A stretch of DNA of 64,000 nt from Acidimicrobiaceae bacterium (lineage in GTDB: Bacteria > Actinomycetota > Acidimicrobiia > Acidimicrobiales > RAAP-2): contig PLZW01000001.1 in NCBI GenBank assembly GCA_003153575.1, positions 284,548 to 348,547 on the forward strand, read 5' to 3'. Each line of letters begins with the position of its first letter. Positions within the stretch are counted from its first letter, which is position 1. A model generated the notes under the pieces. The model did not search any database. It was not told the DNA's origin and saw nothing but the letters and a program-made list of their open reading frames with translations. The position numbers and the translations under genes are program-made. This document shows positions 35,905 to 43,872 of the stretch, one piece after another.

Positions 35905-37197
35905 TCAGTAGCCTCCGGTGCAGCCGTTCTGGTCCGGGGCCCAGTCGGAGTTGCCGTAGTAGTAGGTGGCGAAGGCCACGGCCACCCGGATCTGCTGCAG
36001 CGGCGCGGCGTAGGCGGCGTTCCCGGAGAACCCGAAGGTGTTGAACTGCGCCCAGTTGGCGCGGCTCATGCCGAGGCCTCCTGCGAAGACGGCGCCGTTG
36101 ACCCCCCAGTTCCCACCTTCCTCGCAGAGGTTGACGCGGTCCCACGCGGCGATCTGGTACGACGACAGGCCGTAGTCGGACGCCGGGGCGGCGACAGGTG
36201 CGGGTGGTGCCTGAGGGGTGTGCACGGTGCTCCCGCCCAGTGAGCCGTAGAAGCCCACCGAACCGAAGTTGAAGACCCCGCCGTCGGCGGCCACGTCCAC
36301 GTAGCCGCTGCCGGTGGACGAGGAGGCCATGATCGGCTTGTTGAGGGTCAGGCCGGCCAACGAGCCGCGATAGGTGGCTCCGCCGAAGGCGAAGGTGCCA
36401 CCGTCGCGGGACACCACGCGGTAGCCGCCGCCGGCGGCGTCGACCGCCACGGCCGGTGCACTGATCGGTGCGGTGCCGTAGAAGGGAGCGTCACCGAAGG
36501 CATAGATGCTGCCATTGGCTGCCACCTCCCAGTAGCCGGCACCGTCCGAGGAAGGGGCGATACCCACGATCGGGCTGGTGGGCGACATGTGGGTGGCGGC
36601 GCCGTGGAAGCCGGCATCGCCGAAGGCGAACACGCCGCCGTCGGCGCCGACCAGCCAGTAACCACGGCCGTCGGAGGTGCGGGCCATCCCTGCGATCGGA
36701 GAACCGAGCGTGTTGGCCCCGGCCGAGCCGTAGAAGCCGGCGTCGCCGAAGGCGAACACACCGCCGTCGGCCGCCACCTCCCAATAGCCGTGGCCGTCGG
36801 GAGTGGCCGTAAACCCGACGATCGGGCTGTTGACGTGCAGGGCGCCGACGGATCCGTGGTAGCCGGCGTCACCGAAGGCGAACACGCCGCCGTCAGCGCC
36901 GACCAGCCAGTAGCCCCCGCCGGTGGGCGTGGCCGCAGCCGAGACGATCGGGGCGTTGAGGACCAGTCCGGCGCCGGTGGGGTAGGAAGCGGCGGAGGCC
37001 GAAGCCGAGGGTGCCGAGCCGGCCAGCGAGCTGACGGCGCCGGCCGCCAAGGCGACCGAGGCCAAGCCGACGGCCGTGGCCCGGGCCCGCCGGGTTCGTC
37101 GGCGGACGGCGTTGGTGGTGTGCGTAGGAGGTGTGGCGCGGGGGGTACTTCGGTTGGAACGTGGGGATACAGGGGTATTGGTGAATGCCGAAGGCAT
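35905..37197 (-). CDS. Secreted Rpf-type transglycosylase with six propeller-like repeats
   Basis: 430 residues. After a long basic N-terminus, a hydrophobic signal segment (about residues 42-62) leads to six repeats of roughly 40 residues, each of the form YW-x-V-x-x-DGGVFAFGDA-x-F-x-GS, which probably close into a beta-propeller. A Pro/Ala linker precedes a C-terminal resuscitation-promoting-factor domain: WDRVNLCEEGGNWGVNGAVF, with the catalytic Glu after Cys, and a closing Cys in NGCTGGY. It would cut peptidoglycan glycan strands while the propeller binds wall or surface polymers. It is preceded by a 440-base gene-free region. Confidence 0.88.
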   Translation of the reverse strand: MPSAFTNTPVSPRSNRSTPRATPPTHTTNAVRRRTRRARATAVGLASVALAAGAVSSLAGSAPSASASAASYPTGAGLVLNAPIVSAAATPTGGGYWLVGADGGVFAFGDAGYHGSVGALHVNSPIVGFTATPDGHGYWEVAADGGVFAFGDAGFYGSAGANTLGSPIAGMARTSDGRGYWLVGADGGVFAFGDAGFHGAATHMSPTSPIVGIAPSSDGAGYWEVAANGSIYAFGDAPFYGTAPISAPAVAVDAAGGGYRVVSRDGGTFAFGGATYRGSLAGLTLNKPIMASSSTGSGYVDVAADGGVFNFGSVGFYGSLGGSTVHTPQAPPAPVAAPASDYGLSSYQIAAWDRVNLCEEGGNWGVNGAVFAGGLGMSRANWAQFNTFGFSGNAAYAAPLQQIRVAVAFATYYYGNSDWAPDQNGCTGGY

Positions 37198-37500
37198 CGT
37201 GGGTGACCTTTCCTCGGTCGGTCAGGGCCCGTCGGACGACGGTGGCGCTCTGACTCTCTTCTGGTTGGGTGGACCCCACGTCTGCGCATTCAACGCCCCA
37301 GCCGGGCACCGGGAAGGGTGTGCCGGCCTGGCTACAAGAGCCGGGTGTGCTAGCGGGTGTTCATGTCCGGTAAGCGGGTGGTGTGGTTACGTGCAGCGCT
37401 CCTCAGCGGTCTGGTTCGGTGGCCCGACAGTAGCGGAAGGGTGTGTCAGGCCGGATCAATGGTCGGCGGCCCTCGGGACACTGCCCGTCGTCGCAAGTCA
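37198..37500 (-). promoter_or_regulatory. Long, possibly structured leader of the Rpf gene
   Basis: No gene is supported here on either strand. Read toward the Rpf gene, the region has GC-rich segments able to pair locally, such as GCG-TTGAAT-CGC-like and TGGG-GTCCA-CCCA stems at about 37265-37310, then an AAAGG ribosome-binding site before the ATG. A long structured leader is common before actinobacterial rpf genes, often a cyclic-di-AMP riboswitch, but the ordered riboswitch motifs were not found. The class of element is unknown. Confidence 0.35.
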
Positions 37501-37515
37501 TTGAGTGTACAAGGG

Positions 37516-37617
37516 TTGTCCACCGACCGGTAGTCGGTGTCCCCAGTCCGTGCCTCACGAATGTGGAGAACCTATGGATAACTAAAGGGTCAGCCCAGGT
37601 CAACCGCCTGTGGATCA
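37516..37617. promoter_or_regulatory. Cluster of four near-consensus DnaA boxes
   Basis: Within about 100 bases there are four 9-mers, each one mismatch from TT(A/G)TCCACA: TTGTCCACC at 37516-37524 on plus, and on minus TTCTCCACA at 37562-37570, TTATCCATA at 37573-37581 and TGATCCACA at 37609-37617. The two middle boxes are 11 bases apart, one helical turn. A 7-bp hairpin CACCGAC/GTCGGTG (37521-37539) overlaps the first box. The stretch is more AT-rich than its surroundings. No dnaA or dnaN gene is in the window. Confidence 0.55.
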
Positions 37618-37640
37618 ATTCCTCGAATTTGTATGGCCGT

Positions 37641-38024
37641 TCAGGCCGGGGCGGGAACGACCCGATGTCCGGCGCCATCCAGCACGTCGATGGCGACGTC
37701 GAGGTCGGAGTCCTGCACGAGCACCAGGTCGGTGTCGAAGGTCGACATCACGAACACGCCGATATCGGCAGCGGCCAACGGGACGGTGATCGAGGCGATG
37801 ACGCCGACCAGGTCGAAGGCCAGGGGTCCGACGATCCGCAGCGCCCGCCAGCCGCTCTCCACCATGGCCCCCTTGGGCTCATCGCCCTCGTGGCAGACCA
37901 CGGACAGCTCGTCGGGGGACAGGGTGGCCGAATACAGGGTCGAACCGGCCGGAGGGGCGGGCCACGGCGATGTGGGCCGGAGCCGGCACACGACGCAGGG
38001 GTCGGGGTCGAGCACGAACTTCAC
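37641..38024 (-). CDS. ACT-domain (CASTOR-type) protein
   Basis: 127 residues. Two tandem ACT-like halves are visible: LSPDELSVVCHEGD with WRALRIVGPLAFDLVGVIAS, and IGVFVMSTFDTDLVLVQDSDLDVAIDVL. The STFDTDxxLV motif is typical of small ACT-7/CASTOR-like proteins thought to sense amino acids. The GTG at 38024 matches the family N-terminus (KFVLDPDPCVVCRL). It follows pspAB by 11 bases on the same strand and may be the last gene of the Psp operon. Confidence 0.85.
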   Translation of the reverse strand: MKFVLDPDPCVVCRLRPTSPWPAPPAGSTLYSATLSPDELSVVCHEGDEPKGAMVESGWRALRIVGPLAFDLVGVIASITVPLAAADIGVFVMSTFDTDLVLVQDSDLDVAIDVLDGAGHRVVPAPA

Positions 38025-38035
38025 GAAAGGCCTGC

Positions 38036-38659
38036 TCAGGGAACCGGCAGGTCCCACAGCGGGAACCACCGGTCGAGGTCGGTCTCCACGGCCAGGTCAT
38101 CCGCCACCAGGCTGCGGAGCTTGAACTCCTCCTCGGTGGACCGTTGTTCGTGACCGGTGGGCACGAACGGGTAGAAGGTGCCCCGTTTGAACAGGTACAC
38201 CAGATAGGCCGTCGAGGGCAGGGCGGTGCCGGCGCCGACCGAGGCCCCTTCCCGGGTGGCGTCGCCGGGGGCCTGGTCGGGCAGTCGGGCCAGGCCGAAC
38301 ACCGAGCACAGCAGCTGCGGTCCCCAGCCGGCGTCGGACAGCGACGAGTTGACCAGGTGGATGCGTGTGACCAGGGACTCGATGTCCGGATCCTCCATCA
38401 CGAGCCACTGGTAGCCGAAGGAGTCCTGTGACGAGGTGAGACCTTTGGCGTCGTCCATCGACAGGAGGGACATCACCTCGGTCTCGGTGTCGGCGAAACC
38501 CTGGCCGGTGGGCGGCTTGAAGCACACCCCGGCGTGTCCCGAGCAGGCGGTACCCGCTGCGCTCTGCAAGGTGATCGAGGCGGACGGCAGGGCGAAGAGC
38601 GCGTCGAGATCGGCCTGGACCGGCTTGGTGCGCCCGCGCAGGGTGTCGAACAGGCCCAT
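38036..38659 (-). CDS. pspAB: PspA-associated protein PspAB
   Basis: 207 residues beginning MGLFDTLRGRTKPVQADLDALFALPSA, the signature of PspAB, an actinobacterial partner in the phage-shock-protein network. The body has two similar alpha/beta parts and no membrane segments. The gene lies directly after htpX in the cassette pspA-pspAA-htpX-pspAB. Its molecular role is not known. Confidence 0.85.
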   Translation of the reverse strand: MGLFDTLRGRTKPVQADLDALFALPSASITLQSAAGTACSGHAGVCFKPPTGQGFADTETEVMSLLSMDDAKGLTSSQDSFGYQWLVMEDPDIESLVTRIHLVNSSLSDAGWGPQLLCSVFGLARLPDQAPGDATREGASVGAGTALPSTAYLVYLFKRGTFYPFVPTGHEQRSTEEEFKLRSLVADDLAVETDLDRWFPLWDLPVP

Positions 38660-38684
38660 CAGCGTAGGTGGTCGGCCCGTGCGA

Positions 38685-39626
38685 TCACGAAGGACGGCCC
38701 ATCTCGGCCTCGAGGGACGCGAGCTGGGCCAGACGCTGGTCGAGCGACGGGTGGGTCGAGAAGATCGTGGAGATGCTGACCCCGTTCTTGGCGACGGCCG
38801 GGGTGAAGTAGAAGGCGTTGAACGTCTCGGTCGACCGCAGGTCCCGGGTCGGGATCCGGGCGATGTCGCCCGTCACCTTGACCAGGGCCGAGGCCAGCAC
38901 CGACGGCTGCCCGGTCAGCAGCGCCCCGGACCGGTCGGCGGCGAGTTCGCGGTAGCGCGACAGCGCCATGGTCAGCAGGAAGCTGATGGCGTAGACGACC
39001 ACCGAGACGACCAGCACGGCCAGCTCCACCAGCGCGGCGTTGTCCCCGCCCTGATTGTTGTTGTTATTGCTGTTCCCGCCGCCGAAGCCGCCCATCATCC
39101 CGGTCCACAGCATGACCCGGGTGACCATGCCGGCCGCCATACCCAGGAAGCTGGCAATGGTCATGACGGCCACGTCCCGGTGGGCGACGTGGGAGAGCTC
39201 GTGGGCCAGCACCGCCTCGAGCTCGGGCTCGTCGAGCCGCCGCATGAGCCCGGAGGTGGCGCAGACCACTGCGTTGCTCGGGCTGCGCCCGGTGGCGAAG
39301 GCGTTGGGCACGTCAGTGTCGGCGATGGCCACCCGCGGCTTCTTCATGTCGGCCATGGCGCACAGGCGGTCGATGGCCCCGTGCAGTTCCGGCGCCTGTT
39401 CCGGGGTCACGATGCGCCCGCCCATGCCGTAGAGGGCGATCTTGTCCGAGAACCAGTACTGGGCGAAGAGGATGCCGGCGGCCAGGACCAGGACCACCGA
39501 GTACGAAATGCCGAAGGCGATGAGGGCACCGATGACAACCCCGTAGAGGAGCACGAGCATCAGCCCGGTGGCGAACATCCGCACGGTCAGGCCGTGGTCG
39601 TTCGGGATGTTCCGTGCGGTGCTCAT
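38685..39626 (-). CDS. htpX: Membrane zinc metalloprotease HtpX
   Basis: 313 residues. Two N-terminal membrane segments (FATGLMLVLLYGVVIGALIAF and ISYSVVLVLAAGILFAQYWF) are followed by NAFATGRSPSNAVVCATSGLM and the zinc-binding HELSHVAHRD with catalytic Glu; a Gly/Asn-rich stretch (GGGNSNNNNNQGG) splits two further hydrophobic segments. HtpX degrades damaged membrane proteins. The ATG at 39626 has GAGGAA just upstream. It sits 31 bases after pspAA. Confidence 0.94.
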   Translation of the reverse strand: MSTARNIPNDHGLTVRMFATGLMLVLLYGVVIGALIAFGISYSVVLVLAAGILFAQYWFSDKIALYGMGGRIVTPEQAPELHGAIDRLCAMADMKKPRVAIADTDVPNAFATGRSPSNAVVCATSGLMRRLDEPELEAVLAHELSHVAHRDVAVMTIASFLGMAAGMVTRVMLWTGMMGGFGGGNSNNNNNQGGDNAALVELAVLVVSVVVYAISFLLTMALSRYRELAADRSGALLTGQPSVLASALVKVTGDIARIPTRDLRSTETFNAFYFTPAVAKNGVSISTIFSTHPSLDQRLAQLASLEAEMGRPS

Positions 39627-39657
39627 GATGGGTTCCTCGGGTGGGTGCGGGACAAGG

Positions 39658-39936
39658 TCAGACGCGTTCCCCGCCCGGCTCCTCGAGCAGGGCCTTCGTC
39701 TCCGCCAAGGTGGCATCGGAGAACGGCACGACCAGGTCCGAGCTGGTGAAGGCGTCGGGGGGCAGGGCACTGCCCGCCTTCCGGACGGCCTCGATGAGGG
39801 CGCCGAGGGCCGAGGCGAAGGCCGCTTCGTCCTGTCCCTCGACGGCGGCGTTCAGGGCATGCTCGAACTCGTCCAGGGCCGCCCGTTCGGCGTCGGGGAC
39901 GTCGAACTGCCCCTCGCCCAGGATGCGCACGATCAT
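39658..39936 (-). CDS. pspAA: PspA-associated protein PspAA
   Basis: 92 residues, one compact alpha/beta domain starting IVRILGEGQFDVPDAERAALDEFEHAL and ending DATLAETKALLEE, as in actinobacterial PspAA. It is coupled to pspA through an ATGA overlap, so the two proteins are made in fixed proportion. It is thought to bind and tune PspA; that is known only from association. Confidence 0.85.
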   Translation of the reverse strand: MIVRILGEGQFDVPDAERAALDEFEHALNAAVEGQDEAAFASALGALIEAVRKAGSALPPDAFTSSDLVVPFSDATLAETKALLEEPGGERV

Positions 39937-40697
39937 GCCGGCGCCTCGCCCGACTCCTTGGCCGGCGTGCTCTCGGCCGGCCCCAACTGGGCCGGCGCAC
40001 CGGCGCCGATCTCCGCCTTCAGGGCGGCCAGGTCGTTGTCCACCGTGCTGGAGGCCGACACCTGGTCCAGCTGGGCCTGGATGTCGTCCACCGGGTTGGC
40101 CAAGTCGGTGAGGGCGCCCGAGGCCAGCAGCTCGTCCATGGCCCCGGCCCGGGCCTGCATGGAGTCGATCTTGTCCTGGGCCCGCTGCACCGACATGCCG
40201 GCGTCGCCCATGGACTCGGAGATGCCCGAGACGGCCTCGCCGATCTTGGTCTGGGCCTCGGCCGCCGTGTAGGTGGCCTTCATCGTCTCCTTCTTGGTGC
40301 GGAAGGCGTCCACCTGGGTCTGCAGGTTCTGGGCGGTGACGATGAGCTTCTTCTCCTGGTCGGCCACCTGCTGGTGCTGGGTCTGGAGGTCGGCCAGCTG
40401 CGGGGCGAGGGCGGCCCGGCGGGCGAGGGCCTCGCGGGCCAGGTCCTCGCGGTCCTGGGAGAGGGCATCCTTGGCCTGCTGCTGGAGCTTGTCGGCCTGA
40501 GCCTGGAGCTGGGTGGCCTGGAGCTCGATGCGCTTCTTGGCCGTGGTGACGTCCGCCACGCTGCGTCGGACCTTCTGGAGGTTCTCGAGCAGTTTCTGGT
40601 AGGAGAGGTCGAGGGACTCCCGGGGGTCCTCCGCCTTGTCCAAGAGCTTGTTGGTCTTGGCCTGGAGGATCCCAGACATGCGCTTCATGACACCCAT
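39933..40697 (-). CDS. pspA: Phage shock protein PspA / IM30 family
   Basis: 254 residues, almost entirely coiled coil: MSGILQAKTNKLLDKAEDPRESLDLSY at the amphipathic N-terminus, then long Gln/Leu/Lys-rich helices and a short Pro/Ala-rich tail. PspA binds stressed membrane and assembles into ESCRT-III-like polymers. The ATG at 40697 is preceded by AGGAAGGATC. It is the first gene of the Psp cassette and is divergent from mca. Confidence 0.93.
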   Translation of the reverse strand: MGVMKRMSGILQAKTNKLLDKAEDPRESLDLSYQKLLENLQKVRRSVADVTTAKKRIELQATQLQAQADKLQQQAKDALSQDREDLAREALARRAALAPQLADLQTQHQQVADQEKKLIVTAQNLQTQVDAFRTKKETMKATYTAAEAQTKIGEAVSGISESMGDAGMSVQRAQDKIDSMQARAGAMDELLASGALTDLANPVDDIQAQLDQVSASSTVDNDLAALKAEIGAGAPAQLGPAESTPAKESGEAPA

Positions 40698-40762
40698 TGG
40701 CGATGATCCTTCCTCACGCTCCCCTGCAGTGTATGTCGTGCCATCCCGGTAGCGTGATCGGC

Positions 40763-41665
40763 GTGTCCGATGAACGATGCCTGCTGACCGTCCACGCCCA
40801 TCCCGACGACGAGGCCTCCAAAGGGGCCGGGACCGTCGCCCGCTACCACGCCGAGGGCGTCCACACCGTCCTGGTGTGCTGCACCGACGGTGCGGAGGGC
40901 GAGGTCCTGAACCCGGCCCTCGACACCCCCGCCGTCCACGCCGACCTGGCCGGGGTGCGGGCCGGGGAGCTGGCCCGGGCCACCGAGCTGATCGGCTACG
41001 ACGAGGTCGTCATGCTCGGCTACCGCGACTCGGGGATGGCCGGGTCCGAGGCCAACCTCAATCCCGACTGCTTCGTCGCCGCGCCGCTGGATGAGGCGGC
41101 AGGCCGCATCGTGGCCGTCATCCGGAGGACCCGCCCCCAGGCCATGGTCATCTACGGCGACGACCAGACCGGCTATCCCCACCCCGACCACCTGCGCGTC
41201 CACGACGCCGGAATGGCCGCCTACCGCGCCGCCGGCGACCAGGCCCGCTACCCCGAGGCGGGCGAGGCCTATCAGCCGGCCAAGCTCTACTACACGGTCC
41301 ATTCGGCGGCCCGGTTCCGGGCCATCCACGAGAAGTTCGTGGAGCTCGGACTGGAGTCGCCGTTCGACGAGGCCTGGCGGAGCCGCTGGGACCAGATGCC
41401 CGACGAGGTCCCCACCGCGGTCATCGACATCACCGGGTACACCGACGTGCGCCGGCTCGCGCTTCTGGCCCACGCCACCCAGGTCGATCCCGAGTCGAAG
41501 TTCTGGTTCGGCCTGCCGCCCGAGGTCATGGGCAGCATCCAGCCCCACGACGACTACCGCCTGGCCATGGTCGGCACCCCGGACGGCACGGTGTCCGACG
41601 TCACATGGGACGGCGTGGTCGAGGACGATCTGTTCACCGGGGTGCCGGCGGTGACGGCGCGGTGA
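40763..41665 (+). CDS. mca: Mycothiol S-conjugate amidase (Mca)
   Basis: 300 residues of the PIG-L zinc hydrolase fold. Zinc ligands are in HAHPDDEASKGAG and YPHPDHLRVHDAG; the C-terminal KFWFGLPPEVMGSIQPHDDYRL is the region that separates Mca from the biosynthetic MshB. It cleaves mycothiol conjugates so that mercapturic acids can leave the cell. MshB activity is possible. GTG at 40763 (or 40754) is chosen because the conserved core begins eight residues later. It overlaps the SCP2 gene by GTGA. Confidence 0.88.
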   Translation: MSDERCLLTVHAHPDDEASKGAGTVARYHAEGVHTVLVCCTDGAEGEVLNPALDTPAVHADLAGVRAGELARATELIGYDEVVMLGYRDSGMAGSEANLNPDCFVAAPLDEAAGRIVAVIRRTRPQAMVIYGDDQTGYPHPDHLRVHDAGMAAYRAAGDQARYPEAGEAYQPAKLYYTVHSAARFRAIHEKFVELGLESPFDEAWRSRWDQMPDEVPTAVIDITGYTDVRRLALLAHATQVDPESKFWFGLPPEVMGSIQPHDDYRLAMVGTPDGTVSDVTWDGVVEDDLFTGVPAVTAR

Positions 41666-42051
41666 CGACCCGCTGGCTGTCCGACGCCTGGTTCGACATG
41701 TTGGGCATCGAGTTCGGCGACGTGTCGGGCCCGCCGACGTTGTCGGGCACGGTGGTGGTGGAGGTGACCGGCGGGCCGGATGGTGACATGGCGGGCCACG
41801 TGGTCTTCGCCGACGGGTCCGTGGTGTCGAGCGGTCCCGGAGCGGTGCCGTCCCCCGATCTGACGCTCACCTTGACCGACGAGGATGCGCGCGGCGTGCT
41901 GGCGGGTGACCTCGACCCGTCCGTGGCGTTCATGCAGGGGCGCATGAAGGTTGCCGGCGCCATGGCCCCGCTGCTCGATCTCCTGGCCCTGGCCGGCACC
42001 GAGGCCTCCACGGCCCGGCGCGCCCGGGTGGCCGGGAGCACCACCTACTAG
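41662..42051 (+). CDS. SCP2 sterol-carrier-type domain protein
   Basis: 129 residues. The SCP2 pattern is clear in the C-terminal half: PDLTLTLTDEDARGVLAGDL followed by DPSVAFMQGRMKVAGAM and LLDLLALA. These small proteins hold lipids, steroids or acyl-CoAs in a hydrophobic tunnel. Coupled to mca by a four-base overlap, it may serve the handling of hydrophobic conjugates, but that is inference. Confidence 0.88.
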   Translation: MTTRWLSDAWFDMLGIEFGDVSGPPTLSGTVVVEVTGGPDGDMAGHVVFADGSVVSSGPGAVPSPDLTLTLTDEDARGVLAGDLDPSVAFMQGRMKVAGAMAPLLDLLALAGTEASTARRARVAGSTTY

Positions 42052-42054
42052 CGG

Positions 42055-42771
42055 CTAGGTGCCCGTCCCGCCGGCCCGCGCCAACACCGACCTGGCCGAG
42101 GAGGCGCCGCCCCCCAGGAAGGGTAGGTGGATCACCCCCGCGCTCTGGAGCAGGATCAACGTGACCGCGGTGACGATCACGACGACCAACAGGACCACCA
42201 GGTACGGTCGGGCGACGGCCCAGCCCGGCCGGCCGGATTGGCCGCGGCGCAGCCGGGCGGGGGCCACCGTCGTGACCGTCGACTGCCCGGCCGGTCCGTG
42301 ATGGCGGACGGCGAAGGCGCCGATCCGGGTGGCCAGGTCGACCGGGTCGCCTCCCGAGCGCAGGAACCGGTAGGTGCCGGTCCGGGTCTGGATGCTGATC
42401 AGGGCGCCGGCTTCGGCGTGGGGGAGCCGCCGATGGTGGGGCATCCGGTCCTCGGCCACATCGGCCACGCTGGACGGAACCGGTCCGGGTCCGTCGGCGA
42501 CCTCCTGATCGGGGTCGACCCACCAGGACGGGATCAACCCACCGCCCCACGGCTCGACGGCGTGGGCGATGACCGACTCCCAGGGCAGCACCCGCGGGGC
42601 CTCCCCCCGCCGGCGGATGACGCCGATGCCCAGGTCGTTGACGACCACGGCGTCGACCCGCGTGGGGTCGTAGCCGTGGGGGTCGAGCAGGAGGAGCCCG
42701 GAGACCGTGAGGGGCTTCGGGCCCGGTCCGGCGGCCGGTCCCCGTGCCTCGGGCACGGGCCCTGCCGTCAC
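42055..42771 (-). CDS. Hypothetical protein with one C-terminal membrane segment
   Basis: 238 residues, not recognised. The N-terminal two thirds resemble a PH-like or bacterial-PH beta domain (VVVNDLGIGVIRRRGE, VLPWESVIAHAVEPWGGG, ALISIQTRTGTYRFL), and a single membrane helix (YLVVLLVVVIVTAVTLILLQ) lies near the end, followed by a short tail. It starts with GTG overlapping the stop of the YdjC gene. Confidence 0.75.
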   Translation of the reverse strand: MTAGPVPEARGPAAGPGPKPLTVSGLLLLDPHGYDPTRVDAVVVNDLGIGVIRRRGEAPRVLPWESVIAHAVEPWGGGLIPSWWVDPDQEVADGPGPVPSSVADVAEDRMPHHRRLPHAEAGALISIQTRTGTYRFLRSGGDPVDLATRIGAFAVRHHGPAGQSTVTTVAPARLRRGQSGRPGWAVARPYLVVLLVVVIVTAVTLILLQSAGVIHLPFLGGGASSARSVLARAGGTGT

Positions 42772-43610
42772 GTCCCGACGGGGTGCCGCATGGCGTCCCG
42801 TAGGGGCCGGTAGCCGATCCGTTGGGCGCCCGCCGCGGCCACGACGGCCGCCACCTCGGGGTCGTCGACCAGCAGCGCATGGTCGCCCACCCGGGACGCC
42901 CAGTCGGCGGCGGCGGCCCGCAGTTCGTCGCTGTCGACCGCCGGGTGCAGCGTGATCTCGGTGACACCGGGCTCGAGCGCGCCGAGGAGCTTGAGCAGCG
43001 CCTCCCGTCCGCCCCTGGCGGGCACGGTGGCGGCCCGGTCAGCGAACAGGACACCCTCGGCCGCAGCCAGTTTGCGGATGGGGAAGCCGACGTTGGGCTC
43101 GACCGCATCGTCGGGGAGCCGGAGGGGGAGGCCGAAGTCGACGGCCAGCTCCAGATAGATGTCGAAGAACTCGGGTCGCAGCACGAGGGCGTCCATGTGG
43201 GCGTCGAGGTGGCTGATGTCGAAGCCCCATAGCACCGCCCGCTCCACCTGGGCCCGGCACTCCCGGCGCACCTCGTCGAGGTCGGCGTGGTCCCAGACGT
43301 CGGTCACCGTCCGGGGGAACCCGCCGTCGCCGTCGAGGAGGGAGGGGGCCTGGGTGATCGGTCCCCACCGGTAGAGGTCGTGCTCGGCGTTGAGAGTGAG
43401 GCGGACGCCGATGTCGTCTCCCCGGAATCGCGACGCCGCCTCGCGCGCCCAGGGCGCCGGCACGACCAGGGAGGCGGACGTGGCCAACCCCCGGCGCAAG
43501 GAGTCGTAGACGCCGGTCGTCGCCGCGTGGCAGAAGCCGAGGTCGGCAGAGTTGAGGATCAGGAGGCGGGCATCGGGGGCAGCCCCGAGCCGCTCGGCCA
43601 CGGTCGCCAT
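42768..43610 (-). CDS. YdjC/ChbG-family carbohydrate deacetylase
   Basis: 280 residues. LLILNSADLGFCHAAT at the start, VRLTLNAEHDLYRWGP, and DISHLDAHMDALVLRPEF are the metal-site motifs of the YdjC deacetylase barrel; TEITLHPAVDSDEL is near the end. Family members remove acetyl groups from chitooligosaccharides; the real sugar here is unknown. It forms a two-gene operon with the downstream membrane protein. Confidence 0.88.
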   Translation of the reverse strand: MATVAERLGAAPDARLLILNSADLGFCHAATTGVYDSLRRGLATSASLVVPAPWAREAASRFRGDDIGVRLTLNAEHDLYRWGPITQAPSLLDGDGGFPRTVTDVWDHADLDEVRRECRAQVERAVLWGFDISHLDAHMDALVLRPEFFDIYLELAVDFGLPLRLPDDAVEPNVGFPIRKLAAAEGVLFADRAATVPARGGREALLKLLGALEPGVTEITLHPAVDSDELRAAAADWASRVGDHALLVDDPEVAAVVAAAGAQRIGYRPLRDAMRHPVGT

Positions 43611-43634
43611 GCCCTGACCGTAGTCGCCGGTCCG

Positions 43635-43835
43635 TCAGGCGGCGCGGCCCGAGGCGCTCCGCAGCCGGGCCCGGGCGGAGGCGATCCCCTGACGACCTAC
43701 CCGGCGCGTGTGCTCGTCGAGTCGCCATTCCGGCTCGTCGTCGCCGGCCGTGCCCGCAGACACGGACGGCTCGATCTCGGGCAGGGGGAGTTGGGGCTGG
43801 AGCCCACGCACGTGGGCCACGGGGTTCTGGCTCAT
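43635..43835 (-). CDS. Small hypothetical protein
   Basis: A 66-residue candidate, not recognised. It has a Pro/Glu-rich first half (LQPQLPLPEIEPSVS), an EPEWRLDEHTRRVGRQGIA centre and a basic helical end (SARARLRSASGRA). The ATG at 43835 gives a compact gene divergent from the LLM gene at 43873. The Shine-Dalgarno is weak, so it may be missed or unreal. Confidence 0.45.
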   Translation of the reverse strand: MSQNPVAHVRGLQPQLPLPEIEPSVSAGTAGDDEPEWRLDEHTRRVGRQGIASARARLRSASGRAA

Positions 43836-43872
43836 GGGAGCAGTGTGCCGGAAGGGTGTAATACGGGGGGCC

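Noticed and set aside
36240-36960. DNA repeat array or CRISPR-like structure
   Set aside because: The periodic sequence encodes the protein repeats of the Rpf gene and keeps frame; there are no separate spacers.
37198-37440. Cyclic-di-AMP (ydaO-type) riboswitch before the Rpf gene
   Set aside because: Fragments such as CCGAACC and GGGGTCC are present on the minus strand, but the conserved pieces do not occur in the required order and the CGACAGCTAA end motif is missing.
37516-37617. Chromosomal origin oriC
   Set aside because: DnaA boxes are suggestive, but there is no dnaA, dnaN, gidB or parAB nearby and no obvious AT-rich unwinding element.
37403-37678. Open frame of 91 codons on the minus strand
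   Set aside because: Its Arg/Pro-rich sequence has no domain character and it crosses the DnaA-box cluster and the end of the ACT gene; it looks like a chance frame.
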